This document shows, in pieces, positions 42,140-53,547 of a stretch of DNA of 64,000 nucleotides. The position numbers and the translations under genes are program-made. Positions within the stretch are counted from its first letter, which is position 1, and each line of letters opens with the position of its first letter. The stretch covers positions 35,941,501-36,005,500 of the forward strand of contig OV277859.1 of assembly GCA_922989275.2 (NCBI GenBank). The letters run 5' to 3'. The notes beneath the pieces are model-generated. The model saw only the letters and a program-made list of their open reading frames with translations. It had not been told where the DNA came from and ran no database searches. The DNA is from Gari tellinella. Taxonomy: Eukaryota > Mollusca > Bivalvia > Cardiida > Psammobiidae.

Positions 42140-42223
42140 AGGCGCATTCTGCTTTATTTTCAACCTTCTTTAAGTGGTCACATGTCTTCAAAACTAGAAA
42201 CAGACTAGTGAGTAAAGGCTTAA
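42140..42223. repeat. Family B fragment
   Basis: GGCGCATTCTGCTTTATTTT, AACCTTCTTTAAGTGGTCA, AAACTAGAAACAGACTAG, end GTAAAGGCTTAA. It starts at the hairpin apex. The terminal TTAA is shared with the next copy. Confidence 0.7.
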
Positions 42224-42470
42224 CCCTTCCCCAATAGAAACGCCTTTTAGCGAAAATTATTTATTCCTCCGCTGAAGAAAATAATTCCAATTTTATCAGT
42301 CATGAATATATATTATAGGGAATGTTTTCTTTATTCTAGCACATGATAGCTTAAAACAGGCTGAAAGTAAAGCAGAATGCGCCTTAAGGCGCATTCTGCT
42401 TTACTTTCAACCTGTTTTAAGAAGTCACTTATCTTCAATACTAGAAAGAGACTACCAGGTAAAGGGTTAA
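42220..42470. mobile_element. Family B MITE, inverted, complete
   Basis: TTAACCCTTCCCCAATAGAA to CAGGTAAAGGGTTAA. Hairpin 42352-42420, tip GCGCCTTAAGGCGC, stem complete apart from GGCT/AACC near the base. Confidence 0.88.
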
Positions 42471-42483
42471 GCTGTCGCCTCTT

Positions 42484-42738
42484 TTAACCCATTACCCCAT
42501 AGCCTGTTTCTAGTATTGAAGATAGGTGACCACTTAAAGCAGGTGGAAAGTAAAGAAGAATGCGCCTTCAGGCGCATTCTGCTTCACTTTCAGTCTGCTT
42601 TAAGCTACAAACTGCTAGATTTTAGAAATATTTCTTAATTTACATACTCCTGATCGTTTAAAATTTGGCTATTTTTTCAGTGGATGAGTTAATAATAGTA
42701 AATGCGTAAAATGGCATATTTATGAGGTAATGGTTTAA
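42484..42738. mobile_element. Family B MITE, direct, complete
   Basis: TTAACCCATTACCCCATAGC to GAGGTAATGGTTTAA. Hairpin stem AAAGCAGGTGGAAAGTAAAG, tip GCGCCTTCAGGCGC. Head-to-head with the preceding copy, 13 bases apart. Confidence 0.88.
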
Positions 42739-42844
42739 TTAATCCTTATCATGGTGAATTGTTGCCAGCTACATATAGACTACGTAAAATGTCGATATAA
42801 TATTTAATGCTTTATAAGCAGAGGACAAGTTGTATATGAAGTGA

Positions 42845-42912
42845 AAACCAGTTTTGGACCTAAAACAGACGCGAAGAAGCGTCTGTTCAGGATCCAAATT
42901 GTTTGCAAATGT
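42845..42912. repeat. Shortened A-core hairpin
   Basis: TTTTGGACCTAAAACAGACGC / GCGTCTGTTCAGGATCCAAA around GAAGAA. Tip CCG lost. Confidence 0.5.
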
Positions 42913-42997
42913 TACCAGGTCGAGCTTAATGGCGTGACTGTACGAGTAATCTCGAATCAGTAACACTACTGCTTTGAGGAGCAATATATTCAAAGGT

Positions 42998-43221
42998 TTA
43001 ACCCATAGCCTGCCACTCACGACTATAGCTCCATATGCAAACAGCTTGGATCCGGATGAGACGCCGAGTAACTCGGCGTCTCATCCGGATCCAAGCTGTT
43101 TTACACTCAGACAACATTTTCAGCAATTTTGAGCAACTTTGAGCAACTTTGAAGCACTTTGAAACTTGAAGCAGACGAGACATATAGCAGACGGCAATTT
43201 ATTTGGCGGGCTAAGGGTTAA
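42998..43221. mobile_element. Family A MITE with perfect variant hairpin
   Basis: TTAACCCATAGCCTGCC at 42998 to GCGGGCTAAGGGTTAA at 43221. Hairpin 43039-43101: perfect 30-base arms, stem AAACAGCTTGGATCCGGATG, tip GAGACGCCGAG. The bases GGATGAG replace TGATCAG of other copies on both arms. GAGCAACTTT repeats follow. Confidence 0.9.
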
Positions 43222-43850
43222 TAGGGACGTCGCCTAGTTATAGGTATAAAAAACAATGTATCACATGTCTGTCAAAATTTCGAACATCAAATATATTGTA
43301 AGTGGTTCATTTAATGTTTTGTAATATATTCATTAAATATGGTTGCTTCTGACAGGCGGAAATATCGGCCTAGGCTCATTTTGTAAATATCCAAACCCAC
43401 AAAAGGTGCAAGAGTATCTATATTATCGTGAGAAGATAATGTACTTGGTTTATGGGTTCAGAAACAACTTTGAGCAATGTTTCCATCTTCAGATGCAGAT
43501 GGTTAGAGTTTATTATTTCACGTATAAATGTATAAAAACGAAAAAGCAATGCATAAAATGTAGAAAATAAAAAAGATTTTGAAATTCAGTCGATCTAATT
43601 TTAACTGTACAAGTTTCAAATTGGAGATTACTGCTGTATTGACATAAATGTATTAAACACTTTTATCGTGTTTTATGTGTTTATTCAATTTTATAAAGTT
43701 GTGATCTTTGCGTGTATATGTACCCCTGTTTACAGCAGACATTTCTAAATAGATGCGTTTGATGTTATGTAAATACGAGTATATATCGGAATTTTTTAAA
43801 ATACTTTCGTTCACCTTTGATTCGGTTTTAGTTATGGCATTGTTTGTTCA
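43222..43850. other. No feature recognised
   Basis: The plus frame 43343-43570 lacks a domain. AT-rich. Confidence 0.4.
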
Positions 43851-43854
43851 GTTT

Positions 43855-43935
43855 GTATCAGCTTAATGCAGGTTAAAAGTAATACAGACACTTTCTGAAG
43901 AAGCTTTTTGTTTTACTTGTGTTCTGAATTCAGCA
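43855..43935. repeat. B/D-type hairpin remnant
   Basis: AGCTTAATGCAGGTTAAAAG, ACAGACACTTTCTGAAGAAGC, then GTTTTACTTGTGTTCTGAAT. Confidence 0.4.
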
Positions 43936-44147
43936 AATAAATGTTCTCTTCCGATATTTCCTTATTTAGTTGCTATTGTTCATCGGGTTGGACTGTATCC
44001 CAAGGTAAATGTATTTTGCAGAGGGTATTGTGCTTAGTCCAATACCACCTTTTCGAGTCTGCGTTGTCCAATGACTTGGTGAAGTGCAATGGCATGTGTC
44101 TATGGCATGCTGTCAAAGTGTGGCAGTACTATTATACATATGAGCCG

Positions 44148-44394
44148 TGCCATGACAAAACTTGCCTTATTGCATTGCAACATTGTACATACCACCGCTG
44201 TCATCTCAAGCTCTGTATCTGAGTTTGGTACACACTGCCAAATACCATATACGAAAATATTACAGCTACATAAAAAGCTTTATATGCATGTAGTGTCAAA
44301 CATTGTAGAGCAAGACCAGCCGCTGCGTCAAAGACGCAGCGGTTGGCCTTGATCTACATTGTTTGAAATGTAATAAGGCAGGTTTTCTCATGAC
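44148..44394. mobile_element. Family M element
   Basis: Ends GCCATGACAAAACTTGCC and GGCAGGTTTTCTCATGAC. Hairpin 44296-44366: stem TCAAACATTGTAGA, tip CCGCTGCGTC AAA GACGCAGCGG. The outer stem recalls CAAACAGTGTAGA of family K. Confidence 0.75.
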
Positions 44395-44700
44395 ATGTCT
44401 CAAGTAGACACCATGTTACTAAACTGCTACTTGAGGGACGATGAATCAAGCTAACTCACTCATTCATTTACTCATTCACTTGCTCATTGCCAGAACCATA
44501 CCTAACGAAAAAGTAATTTTTACCTAATGATAACCGAAATTCAAATGAATGAAAATATTGAAAAAATGATTGTACCGTCTGTGCAAAAACGATAGTCGAA
44601 ATTACTGAGTGATCGTGCAGTGATTGTGGGTGGGCCGCTTCCCTATATGGATACAATTTAAACTTTATACATGCAGCGGGCGAATTTTTTTTAACATTAG
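44395..44700. other. No feature recognised
   Basis: ACTCACTCATTCATTTACTC at 44454 is a simple patch; otherwise blank. Confidence 0.35.
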
Positions 44701-44870
44701 CATAAAGATAAGACACAGATGAGACGCAGAGTTACTCGGCTTCTCATCTTGATCCAAACTGTTTGACTTTGATATTTTCTGAAAGAAAATTAAGAGATAC
44801 GCTCGTAAAATCAACGTTTGCAGACGACACATTTTACAGACGACAATAACTTAATGTGCAAAAGGTAAGT
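44701..44870. repeat. Family A element, partial
   Basis: Hairpin GATGAGACGCAGAGTTACTC with right arm CTTCTCATCTTGATCCAAAC. GCAGACGACACATTTT and CAGACGACAATAAC follow; termini unclear. Confidence 0.5.
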
Positions 44871-45474
44871 AAGATGTACCAATCTGTATACCTGTACCAA
44901 TTAAAGATTGCAAAAACAAAATTGATATACACATTTAAACCCACTTCAAAACGGAGGCGTACATAATAGTCAACGCTGGCAGTCAACTTTACTATACATT
45001 CTTTTAATCAACTATCAAAACAAGACATAAAGAGTAAATATTTTATTCTCAAAAAGCTAGTTGTATTTTTGTCCTGTGTTGAGCAGCCACTTCTGAATAT
45101 ATTTTTTTCTCCTCGTTTTAAGTAGCCCTAGAGATTATGTAATCTAAGGATATAGCCCTAGGTTTATGCAATCTAAGGATATACATATACTTAAAAATTG
45201 TGGAATGAGCGGTCATACAAAATATAAGTAATGCGATTATATAGGCATATGAGACCGTGATGTGTGAAGGGGTTTATCAATTATTCTCCGCTTAAACAAG
45301 ACCAGCTTACTCTGAAAAAATGTACCAACCAACATCGTCGCAATCCACCATCCTATTATCACATTTATTTATTTTTGAATAATCTTACGCTGTACGAACA
45401 TAATCAAAACTCGAAAAGGTTTAGCCTAAATACAGTACTTGTAACATCACTGGCTTAGCGCCATTTTCCCGTAT
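44871..45474. other. 31-bp duplication, otherwise blank
   Basis: TAGCCCTAGAGATTATG at 45123 and TAGCCCTAGGTTTATG at 45154, each followed by AATCTAAGGATATA. The plus frame 45264-45458 has no domain. Confidence 0.45.
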
Positions 45475-46724
45475 TAGCCCGGGGCATAAGGTCGATATTT
45501 TGCCAAAATACTTCAAAAAATGATGCAAGCAAGGGACTTTCTACAAGAAGTGTTTAGACATATCTTATCATAAAAAAAACCGTTAGCCACTGCAATTTCC
45601 CTGGCAGATTCAAGATGGCGGCCATTTTTAAAATGGCTGCCATTTCAAGTTTGCATAAGTTATGTCGTTATTGCCAGTCTAATGTACATACAAAAAGGCA
45701 CGCAAAACTAACACTTATGAGATGTAAAATATAAATCATCAATTGTGGATCGCGGAATATTGCTAATTATTCAAAATGGCGGCCATTTTCACTCTTTTTT
45801 CATTGTTATAAGAGCACATGTATTTCTCAAGGATTATTAAACTACATTTCCACGGATCCTGTGTTCATTGTTCTGTCCTAATACTATGTAAAGCTATTTA
45901 AGTATTTATATACATTTGTTTTATGCATGATTTCCGGTACAATTTAACGTTCAAAAGTTCTAATAACACTAAGATTTTTCATTTTGTAACATTGCTTTTT
46001 TATCTAAAAGAGACTTTTCGGATTTTGGGGAAATAACATTCCTAGAGGCATTTTTGGGGAAAGTTGACAGATCACATTTTGCCATAATGTAGGCATGCTA
46101 AATCCATTTCTATTATCTATCACTCTCTCCCACGAGGCTGAAAGCCCAAAATTGGTAAAAACAAAACAAAATGGCCACCAAAATACTTATTTTCGTTATT
46201 ATTTCCGATCTTTCGACAATCCAATACTCATAGTATTTACTCCTCCTAAACCACATTGCTGAGTACAACCATACGTTATAGGAACATTCTTTGGGCTAAT
46301 TTCTTTCAAAGGATTGATTCAATAAAAAGCTCTGATTGCCATGGCAACCAATGTGAAAAACTGGTAAAATCTTTAAAATATTTTCTTGTAAAAACACCAG
46401 ACACAGAGGTTAGATATTTGATATATGGTCTTTACTAGCAGATCTCAATCAAGTTTATTCATATCATATTCTTTCATCTAAATTGTAATAGGGTACATGT
46501 AACAATACGCTGAAAGCTGTATTTTAATATATTGCAATATGCAGAAACTATAGCAATAAACTAGAGTCCTTCAAAATGTGTGTTACTTTGTTATTTTCTT
46601 GAAATCTATATGCAAGCTTTTTGTCTTAATACATCATTTTAAAGGCCAATTTCGTTCGGATTTGACAACTTATCATGCAAGTCAATATTCTTATTTTACA
46701 CTGTCTAAATTTGGTGAAAATAAC

Positions 46725-48130
46725 TAGGGATGGCAACCGATTAACCGTTATAATGTCCGATTATCGGTTAGAAATATCGATAGCCGGTTAATCGTAAAAA
46801 TATATTAAAACATGTAAGTTCTGAACTAAACAGCAGAATTTGCTTATAAAAGATATTCGCTGTCACACAGGCGGCGTTAATTTGTTTAGGTCTGAAGGAG
46901 ATAGACCGAGAGTACAGGTGGCATAAAACAAGGGGATTCAATAAACAGTCACACCGTTACAATTAGGTTTTGTTTTTGCAAATCCTTCAACGATCTTTCA
47001 CACACCAGCAACACTATTTGAAAAGTATACTCGCCACATCTTTAAACAGGGATACCGTTATGAACAGTGGTAGTTTAAAAAAAACTATGTAGATATAGCA
47101 TCTATTTCAGACAAAACCCATCACTATAATATATTATGTAAAAAACCATGTATTTAGTAAAGCTACGATTCATGTGCAGTAAAATGCAGGTCACATAATC
47201 TATTTATATGACAGATGAAAGGATTACGTTAATTTTATTCAAGTACTTTGATCTGATTTATAAGACCTGCATTAAAATGATTTTGATAGTTGGCTTCGTG
47301 TTTGAAGTTTATCGATTTATATTTATCATCTTAAGATGACGACTTACATGGATGATGCACATTTTATACGTGTCTTGAAAACTAAAAACCAAGATCACGT
47401 CTTACATGCACTTTTTATACATGTCGGCAGCACTTTTGTTTCAACTGTAGATTAGACCGTTGTATTTATTTTGTCAGTTATCAATGGGCATTACGATAAA
47501 ACGTAGAGATTCAACACCTTACAACACATAATTTGATAAGGTCATTTTATATACACCGGATTAACTGTTGCATATACTTATGACTATATTGCTAAATACA
47601 TTTTACAACATATTATAGATCAAAATCAGTGAGATATATTAAATAAATAGTGCCCTTTTTATTAGAAAACTCGAGCTATGTTTTATGCATTTCAATGAAA
47701 ACTGATTATTTATAATTATAAGCTCAATATACGAGAGCAAAATGCTTTGTTATGGTGTATGTTATACCCAACATATATGTATATCATTATTAAACCATCT
47801 TTATATCGTTAAACTACATGGCATTTTTACACACGATGTCGCTATTCTATAGGGGTTATGATTCTTCGTAAGGGGTTAGTTTTCTTCGTGTGCCGGGGTC
47901 GTAATTTTATGACCGGAGAACCAACATACTATGACCATGCAGGGGTGAGATTAAAAACAAATGACCACGGGTCACTTTTCTATGGGATCAATTTACTCCG
48001 TTACACCGGTGGTGAAGTGAAATGTTCTGTTGTCGCAACTGTCGGGTAATATTGAACGGTTAACCGGTTAACCGTTCGGAAGGTTAAACGGTTATTCCGT
48101 TAGTCAAATGACCGATTATTTTCATCCCTA
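46725..48130. mobile_element. hAT-like non-autonomous element, 8-bp target duplication
   Basis: Ends TAGGGATG and CATCCCTA; AAAATAAC stands directly on both sides (46717-46724, 48131-48138). Next to the ends are runs of CCGATTAACCGTT, AACGGTTAACCGGTTAACCG and GGTTAATCG. An 8-bp duplication and short TIR are hAT marks. The 1.4-kb interior has only short frames (47858-48049), no transposase domain. Confidence 0.85.
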
Positions 48131-48430
48131 AAAATAACACAACGCGAATGGCACTACAATCATGCATGTTATAGAGTTTGAAACTACTATTGTGATGCAT
48201 TGAAGGGACATATAGTTTTATACTTTAATGTGTCAACATTTATGTTGTTTTGTTATGCGAACGTTTCAAAACAAAGTTATCAAATTTAGTACAGTTTGTC
48301 GATGAATACTATATTCATATACATTTTATAGTTGATAGATTAACAACTTAGTTATTGAGAAATATAAAATATTTTAGTTTGTTGTAAAACTGTATCCTGT
48401 TTAAGATGAAATTGAAAAATAAATCATTTA

Positions 48431-49091
48431 CAGTCGTACCTGCCTTAGTGACCGTCTGTTTTAAGAGACTACCTGTCATATGTGACCTTACTTGAGGCTC
48501 CCAACAGTTTTTACTATATATTGACCCTGACTTAAGAGACTACCTGTCTTATGTGACAAGTGACCATGAAATGTGACTCCCTTCGGCAATTATCAACCTG
48601 TAATTAAAGACTTTAAGGTAGTGTTTTAACACTTTCTAGCACATGGTCAGACATTTATGGTTCAACAATTAATTATTTGAGGTTTGACATTAAAATTAAT
48701 GAGCTTCTATTATTCCTTTACTAAAATATCTTCTGATTAATTATTGTATAGCACATGTATCAAAGTATACATAAACCATACTTGTCACATTTGCTTCAAG
48801 CTTACAATAAGTTACAAAAAGTTTGTAGAAAACGAGTTTCATAAACAGATTATGTTTTTCAAATGCATTTAAGTTACAGATTATTTCAAATGTGTTTAAT
48901 TCATAGTTTATTACTTAATTCAAATTATTTCATTTATTATATTTATTGAATAATGAATAGCTATCACATATATGCAGATGTACATAACAAATTGTACTAC
49001 ATCAAAACTGTGCCTGTTTTAAGAGACTACCTGTCATATGTGACCTTATTTGCAAAGTCCCATGGAAGGTCTCTTAAAACAGGTTTGACTG
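48431..49091. mobile_element. TA-flanked MITE, CAGTC ends
   Basis: Ends CAGTCGTACCTGCC and AAACAGGTTTGACTG next to TA on both sides. Internal repeats GAGACTACCTGTCATATG (48468, 49025) and a third near 48538. AT-rich middle. Confidence 0.75.
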
Positions 49092-50480
49092 TATTCGTAA
49101 ACAAGTTGATATAATCAATGAACAAATATAAGATATTTTTTGCATTTTTCAAGTTATATTTTACTTTTTAATGCAAGCTTTAATTTTTCAATAAAAGTAG
49201 GTAAAACACACATCTCAAATTTATAAATACTATTCAATTCAATGTATTAAGTGTTGGTGGCCTAAAACTTAGGTAAAGTTCCAGCTAGTTCGACATTTAA
49301 AAGCGTTATGGCGCTTTTTCTAAGCTATATGATACATAATCGGCTGACTTCGGGGCCTGCCATAATTCAGTGTCTTAGAGCTGAAGGTCCTCTGTGATGC
49401 AAAGTGCACCCCGTTGCCTTTGATGATTGCATTCGCCTGTTCGTGAGCTGGGTCTATTGCTAGGGTTGAGAATTGTCTCATTAAGGATGTTGTGGTCCTA
49501 GTGTTACCAATAATTCCTTCTCCTTATTCTTCTATTTATTTATTAATTTTTGGCTTTTAACTGGATCAGCATGGTTGAATCAACTACAACGTTTCCATTT
49601 CAGAAATTCATGAAACGCGTCTGTTGATAGCTGTATGGTGCATTTTATTCACATATATGTTTCTCCTTTGAGCATAGTTTGTGTGACTAAACTGCTTAAA
49701 CAAGAGGACCGTAACCCCCCTATATCACTCACCAGTGTCATGGAGTTTGACACAATAGCCGCTGTGCGGGGACAATTTTAATACTAGGGCTCTGATTTTA
49801 ACTAATCTGAACGAAGTATACTACGTCATTCTGGACAAAATATACTTATAGGATATTTCGCATTATGATTACGACACTTTTTCAAAAAACTGATTTTTCA
49901 TTGGTAATATGTTGACATGACATCTACTTTCTTTAACAAACTTGAAATAATTCTACACTGCTGAATCACTACAACATTATCCAGCCGTAGACAAATAAGT
50001 TGTGTGTTGTTAGGATGGAATTGTTATAGAAAGGTGTAAATTGTGCTGTATGGTCAAAAGTGGTAACCATTGTTGTAAGGAGGAAATTGTTGTAAGGGGG
50101 CTATTGTAGGGAGACAATAAAGCTTTAGGTTGTTGACATGAATAATCTTTTAAATATTCAAAAAAGTCTATGTAAACCCATAAAACTATAGATACCAAAT
50201 TCTAAAACTAGCGCTATAATTTTAACAAAGTTCATAGATGTCTTCAAGGCGATACTTTACAATATAAAACGAAGTTCTGGGCTAAAAGGTTTTTGATAAG
50301 ATTTTATATAGTTTCTTATTTAAATCTATGTAAAGCTAGTGACCCATGGTCGGGTAGATTTATTACTCCCGGGCTACAATGCTTTTAACTACTACGTTAT
50401 ACTTTACATCAAATATCTAACTTTGGGATAATCCTATATGCGATACGTCTATGTAAGGCTGTTAATCCCGGCGCTGGACC
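49092..50480. other. Interior of the large element, little recognised
   Basis: AACAAGAGGACCGTAACCC at 49700 and the nearby GTGTCATGGAGTTTGACA look like a molluscan dispersed repeat. TTGTTGTAAGGAGGAAATTG at 50072 recalls family C ends. No coding signal. Confidence 0.35.
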
Positions 50481-51541
50481 AATTTACTTATATTGCAATA
50501 CAGTTTCTCTGTATTGCAATAATATTACAATATGGTTTTCAGCGTATTTTACACCACACTAATCTTGATGAAGGAAAATGCTATGAATTAACTTGATTGA
50601 GGCCTGCTTGGTATTACTTTACATAACATATCTAAGTTCCGGACATTGTGGATAATATTTTTTTAAATTGTGCAGTTTGTTTTTTCTGTTGTCGCCATGG
50701 CAACCAGAGTGTTTTATTGAATCAATTCGTTAAAAGGGATTGGCATAAAAATGTCCATCTTAAGTTTCGTTGTAATCAGCCATGTAGTTTAGGAGAAGCA
50801 GATGTAATATGTGTGTTTGATCCCCGAAAGATCGTATATAATAACGAAAATAATTGTTTTGGCGGCCGTTTTGTTCTTTTTGTTCATCATTGTTTGGCTG
50901 TTAGCTTCATGGGAGAATGTGACAGATAGCATAAAAAGATTCAGCACACTTTAATTGTGGTAAAAAGGAGGTATGTCAACTTTCCTTAAAAAAGCCAATT
51001 CTCAAAATGAAATCATGTGAAGGAATTTCGTTAGTATCTTCGTGTTATAAGGTAGTGTGGACGTGGAAATCGTATTGGAATTAATGCATAAAACAAATGT
51101 ATAGACTTTAATTACTTTAAGTAGTAGTATAAGAACAGAAAAGTTTACAAATGGACCGAGGGAAGTTGTTTTTATAATCCTTTAAAATTACATGTGGTTA
51201 AAGTACAATTGAAAGTGAAAATGGCCGCCATTTTGAATTTTTGGCGACCATCTTGAATAATTAGCAATATTTCGTAATCCACAATTGATGATTTTCATTT
51301 TACATCTTATACATGTTAGTTTTGTGTGACTTTTCGAACTGGCATGGAAATAACCATTACGACATAATTTATACAAAATGGAAATGGCGGACATTTTGAA
51401 AATGGCCGTCATCTTGAATCTGCCAGGGAAATTGAAGTGGCTAACGGCTTTTTTCGGTTGACAATGGTCATGTTAGTAAACCTGCGAAGTGGTTTGCTTG
51501 TATCATGAAATGAAGTATTTTTCGACTTATTCCCCGGGCTA

Positions 51542-51905
51542 TATTTCTACATATGAATGTCATCATTTCGATATCGCTTAAGTTGAGCATATATTTGCTT
51601 CAAAATCAATTCGTGACTAAGCCACGTTTTAACTTTAAATACGGATATGTTCGACTTAAGCGAGGTGGATATATCAAAGTGTGACTGCAGTAGTTGAGCT
51701 TATTTGTTATACACATCAAATTCGGCTAGCCCTAGCTGACATATAGAATAATACAGGCGGTATGCGTTGGACAAATGTTTTGTATAAGTGAGGTCTAAGT
51801 GCATTTTCAAGATCTAAGTGACCTGTAACTCTTAAGCGACACCGTCTCGTCCCAAAATTACCATCACGCCAAAGTTGGTGTCCATTGGTGATGTTATTTA
51901 AGAAA
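51542..51905. other. MITE scraps
   Basis: ATATCGCTTAAGTTGAGC and TGTTCGACTTAAGCGAGGT (51570 and 51649) form an inverted pair of about 100 bases. Confidence 0.4.
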
Positions 51906-51907
51906 TA

Positions 51908-52111
51908 CAGTAAAACCTCTCTATTACGACCACTAGAAAAAAGGCCAATTGTCTGTATAAAAGATAGGTGACAGCTTAAATTAATGTGAAAGTGAAACAG
52001 AAAGCTCCTGTAGGAGCTTTCTGTTTCACTTTCACATTGCTTTAGCAGTCGCCTGTCTGAAACGACTAATATTTGACACAATTTAGTGGTCGTAATAAAG
52101 AGGTTCTACTG
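51908..52111. mobile_element. Family D MITE, complete
   Basis: TA-flanked, ends CAGTAAAACCTCTCTATTAC and GTCGTAATAAAGAGGTTCTA. Hairpin 51983-52038 with perfect 27-base arms, AATGTGAAAGTGAAACAG outer, AAAGCTCCT at the tip. AGACAGG/CCTGTCT flank it as in family B. Reference copy for D. Confidence 0.9.
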
Positions 52112-52436
52112 TATTCTCCTGACAAGCTTCTTCTATAATTGCATTCGAAGGTCAATGTCCCATTTACCTTAACATAATACGAGACATATGCAATTCCAAG
52201 AATTGAACATATAGAAGGTCTGATCCATGCAAACTTTGGCTATATTAGAGGTCAAATTCAATTGACCTTATAATGGTACACGGCACTCGACAACCTCAAG
52301 ATAAATAAAAACATTTACTTTGATTTCCTTAGCTATTATGGCATAGAAAATATGTTCAGGGTAAGTTTTTCTATAACTGAAGTAAACAATAAAGGACAAG
52401 GTCACAGTAACAGGGTACCTCAAAAGGTAATCTATA
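52112..52436. other. No feature recognised
   Basis: AGGTCAATGTCCCATTTACC and GGTCACAGTAACAGGGTACC suggest a dispersed repeat; no coding evidence. Confidence 0.35.
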
Positions 52437-52492
52437 TAGGATCTTGTGGTAGAGCGTCTGATTGGAAAGTTCCATGTTCGAATCACGAAATG
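52437..52492 (+). pseudogene. tRNA-like sequence
   Basis: A box GTGGTAGAGCGTCTG (52446) and B box GTTCGAATCAC (52475) 29 bases apart, shorter than a normal tRNA spacing. No acceptor stem. Probably a SINE head or truncated tRNA copy. Confidence 0.55.
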
Positions 52493-52663
52493 AATTTATC
52501 AGGACAGAAGAGACTAAATCCAAGACTTCATTTGACAAAATTTAATGTGGGAATTTTTACCCTGAGAAGGCGATGTCTGTGCAAGTTTGAACTTCCGGGG
52601 CGCTATATGGCGACTGCAATACCTGGTAATCAAAATAGTCTCCCAAGGTGGACTCAAACTATA

Positions 52664-52915
52664 TTGACCCATCACCCTATACTTTGTTTCTATTTTTGAA
52701 AGTACTTGACCACTTAAAGCAGGTTAAAAGTAAAGCAGAAAGTGCCTTAAGGCACATTCTGCTTTACGTTCAGTCTGCTTTAAGCTATTATCTGCTAGAG
52801 TATAGAAAATATTTCTTATGATTCCTATTTGTAACAGTATAAATTAAAATTATGTTCTTCAGTAGAGGAATAAATAAAAGGCGTAAAAAGGCGTATTTAT
52901 GGGGTATTGGGTTAA
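52664..52915. mobile_element. Family B MITE
   Basis: Left TTGACCCATCACCCTATAC (first bases altered from TTAA), right ATGGGGTATTGGGTTAA. Hairpin stem AAAGCAGGTTAAAAGTAAAG, tip GTGCCTTAAGGCAC; GGCGTAAAAAGGCGTATTTA near the right end. Confidence 0.82.
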
Positions 52916-53547
52916 TAATATCGCAATGACAAATGGATTTGTTTCATGTATTGACTTGGCAACGTGTATGTACGTTGAAAGAAGACTCCAAAACTTGACC
53001 CTTTTAACCCTTTTGTGAGCATGTTATAGTGATTGAACTTTTCTCTATAAATGATGCCAAAGGTAATGGTCGTAGAGGTATGAAACTATAACGGGAATAT
53101 TTTGCAATAAAAAAAACAATTGTTCCAACACAATAAAAAATGAAAACCCTAGCTGATTTATATAACGAATATCCCCCAGACATTTGTATGTCTCCCCAAA
53201 TTTAGTGGCGGAGACATATTGTTTTTGTGTTGCCAGTCTGTTTTTCTGACACGCTTTGGTTTCCGGTCAAAAACTTTTGTTCTTATGTGCAGATCATTAT
53301 AGTTGGTGAACCGGTTGCTTATGCGGAGAGTATATATACGATTGCATTTAAGGTCGGTATGTCAAAGGTCACACGATCTGTAACTAGAAACATGTTCTTG
53401 ATTTCGCTTTTTTCAGAACAATAACCCGGGGAAGACATGCGTTTATCAAAATAAATTCTATATTTTTAAGAAAAAATTGAGGTTTAGGAAAATTACCCTG
53501 AACAAGACTATGCTTTTTGGAGAATGAAAAAGAGTTCCAATGAAAAA
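52916..53547. repeat. Molluscan dispersed repeat remnants
   Basis: AGTGGCGGAGACATATTG at 53203 followed by GTCTG-rich sequence is a repeat phrase that I recognise from bivalves. The frame 53227-53424 lies within it and is not taken as a gene. Confidence 0.45.

Larger units (their letters stand above)
45475..51541. mobile_element. 6.1-kb element with ~1-kb terminal inverted repeats
   Basis: Left end AGCCCGGGGCATAAGGTCGA, right end the complement near TCCCCGGGCT. Matching pairs inward include GTTAGCCACT / AGTGGCTAAC, AAAATGGCGGCCATTTT-type blocks (45613 and 51217), GATCGCGGAATATTGCTAAT against 51265, GATCTTTCGACAATCC-type sequence and GCCATGGCAACC (46337 and 50694). Total arm about 1.05 kb at roughly 75-80 percent by eye. 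Inside lie the elements 46725-48130 and 48431-49091. No transposase frame was found, so non-autonomous; superfamily unknown. Confidence 0.75.

Noticed and set aside
50648..50929. 93-codon plus frame
   Set aside because: Lies within the right arm of the 6-kb inverted-end element; the left arm counterpart is not open.
52352..52699. 115-codon plus frame
   Set aside because: Overlaps a tRNA-like sequence and dispersed repeat phrases; no domain or splice context.
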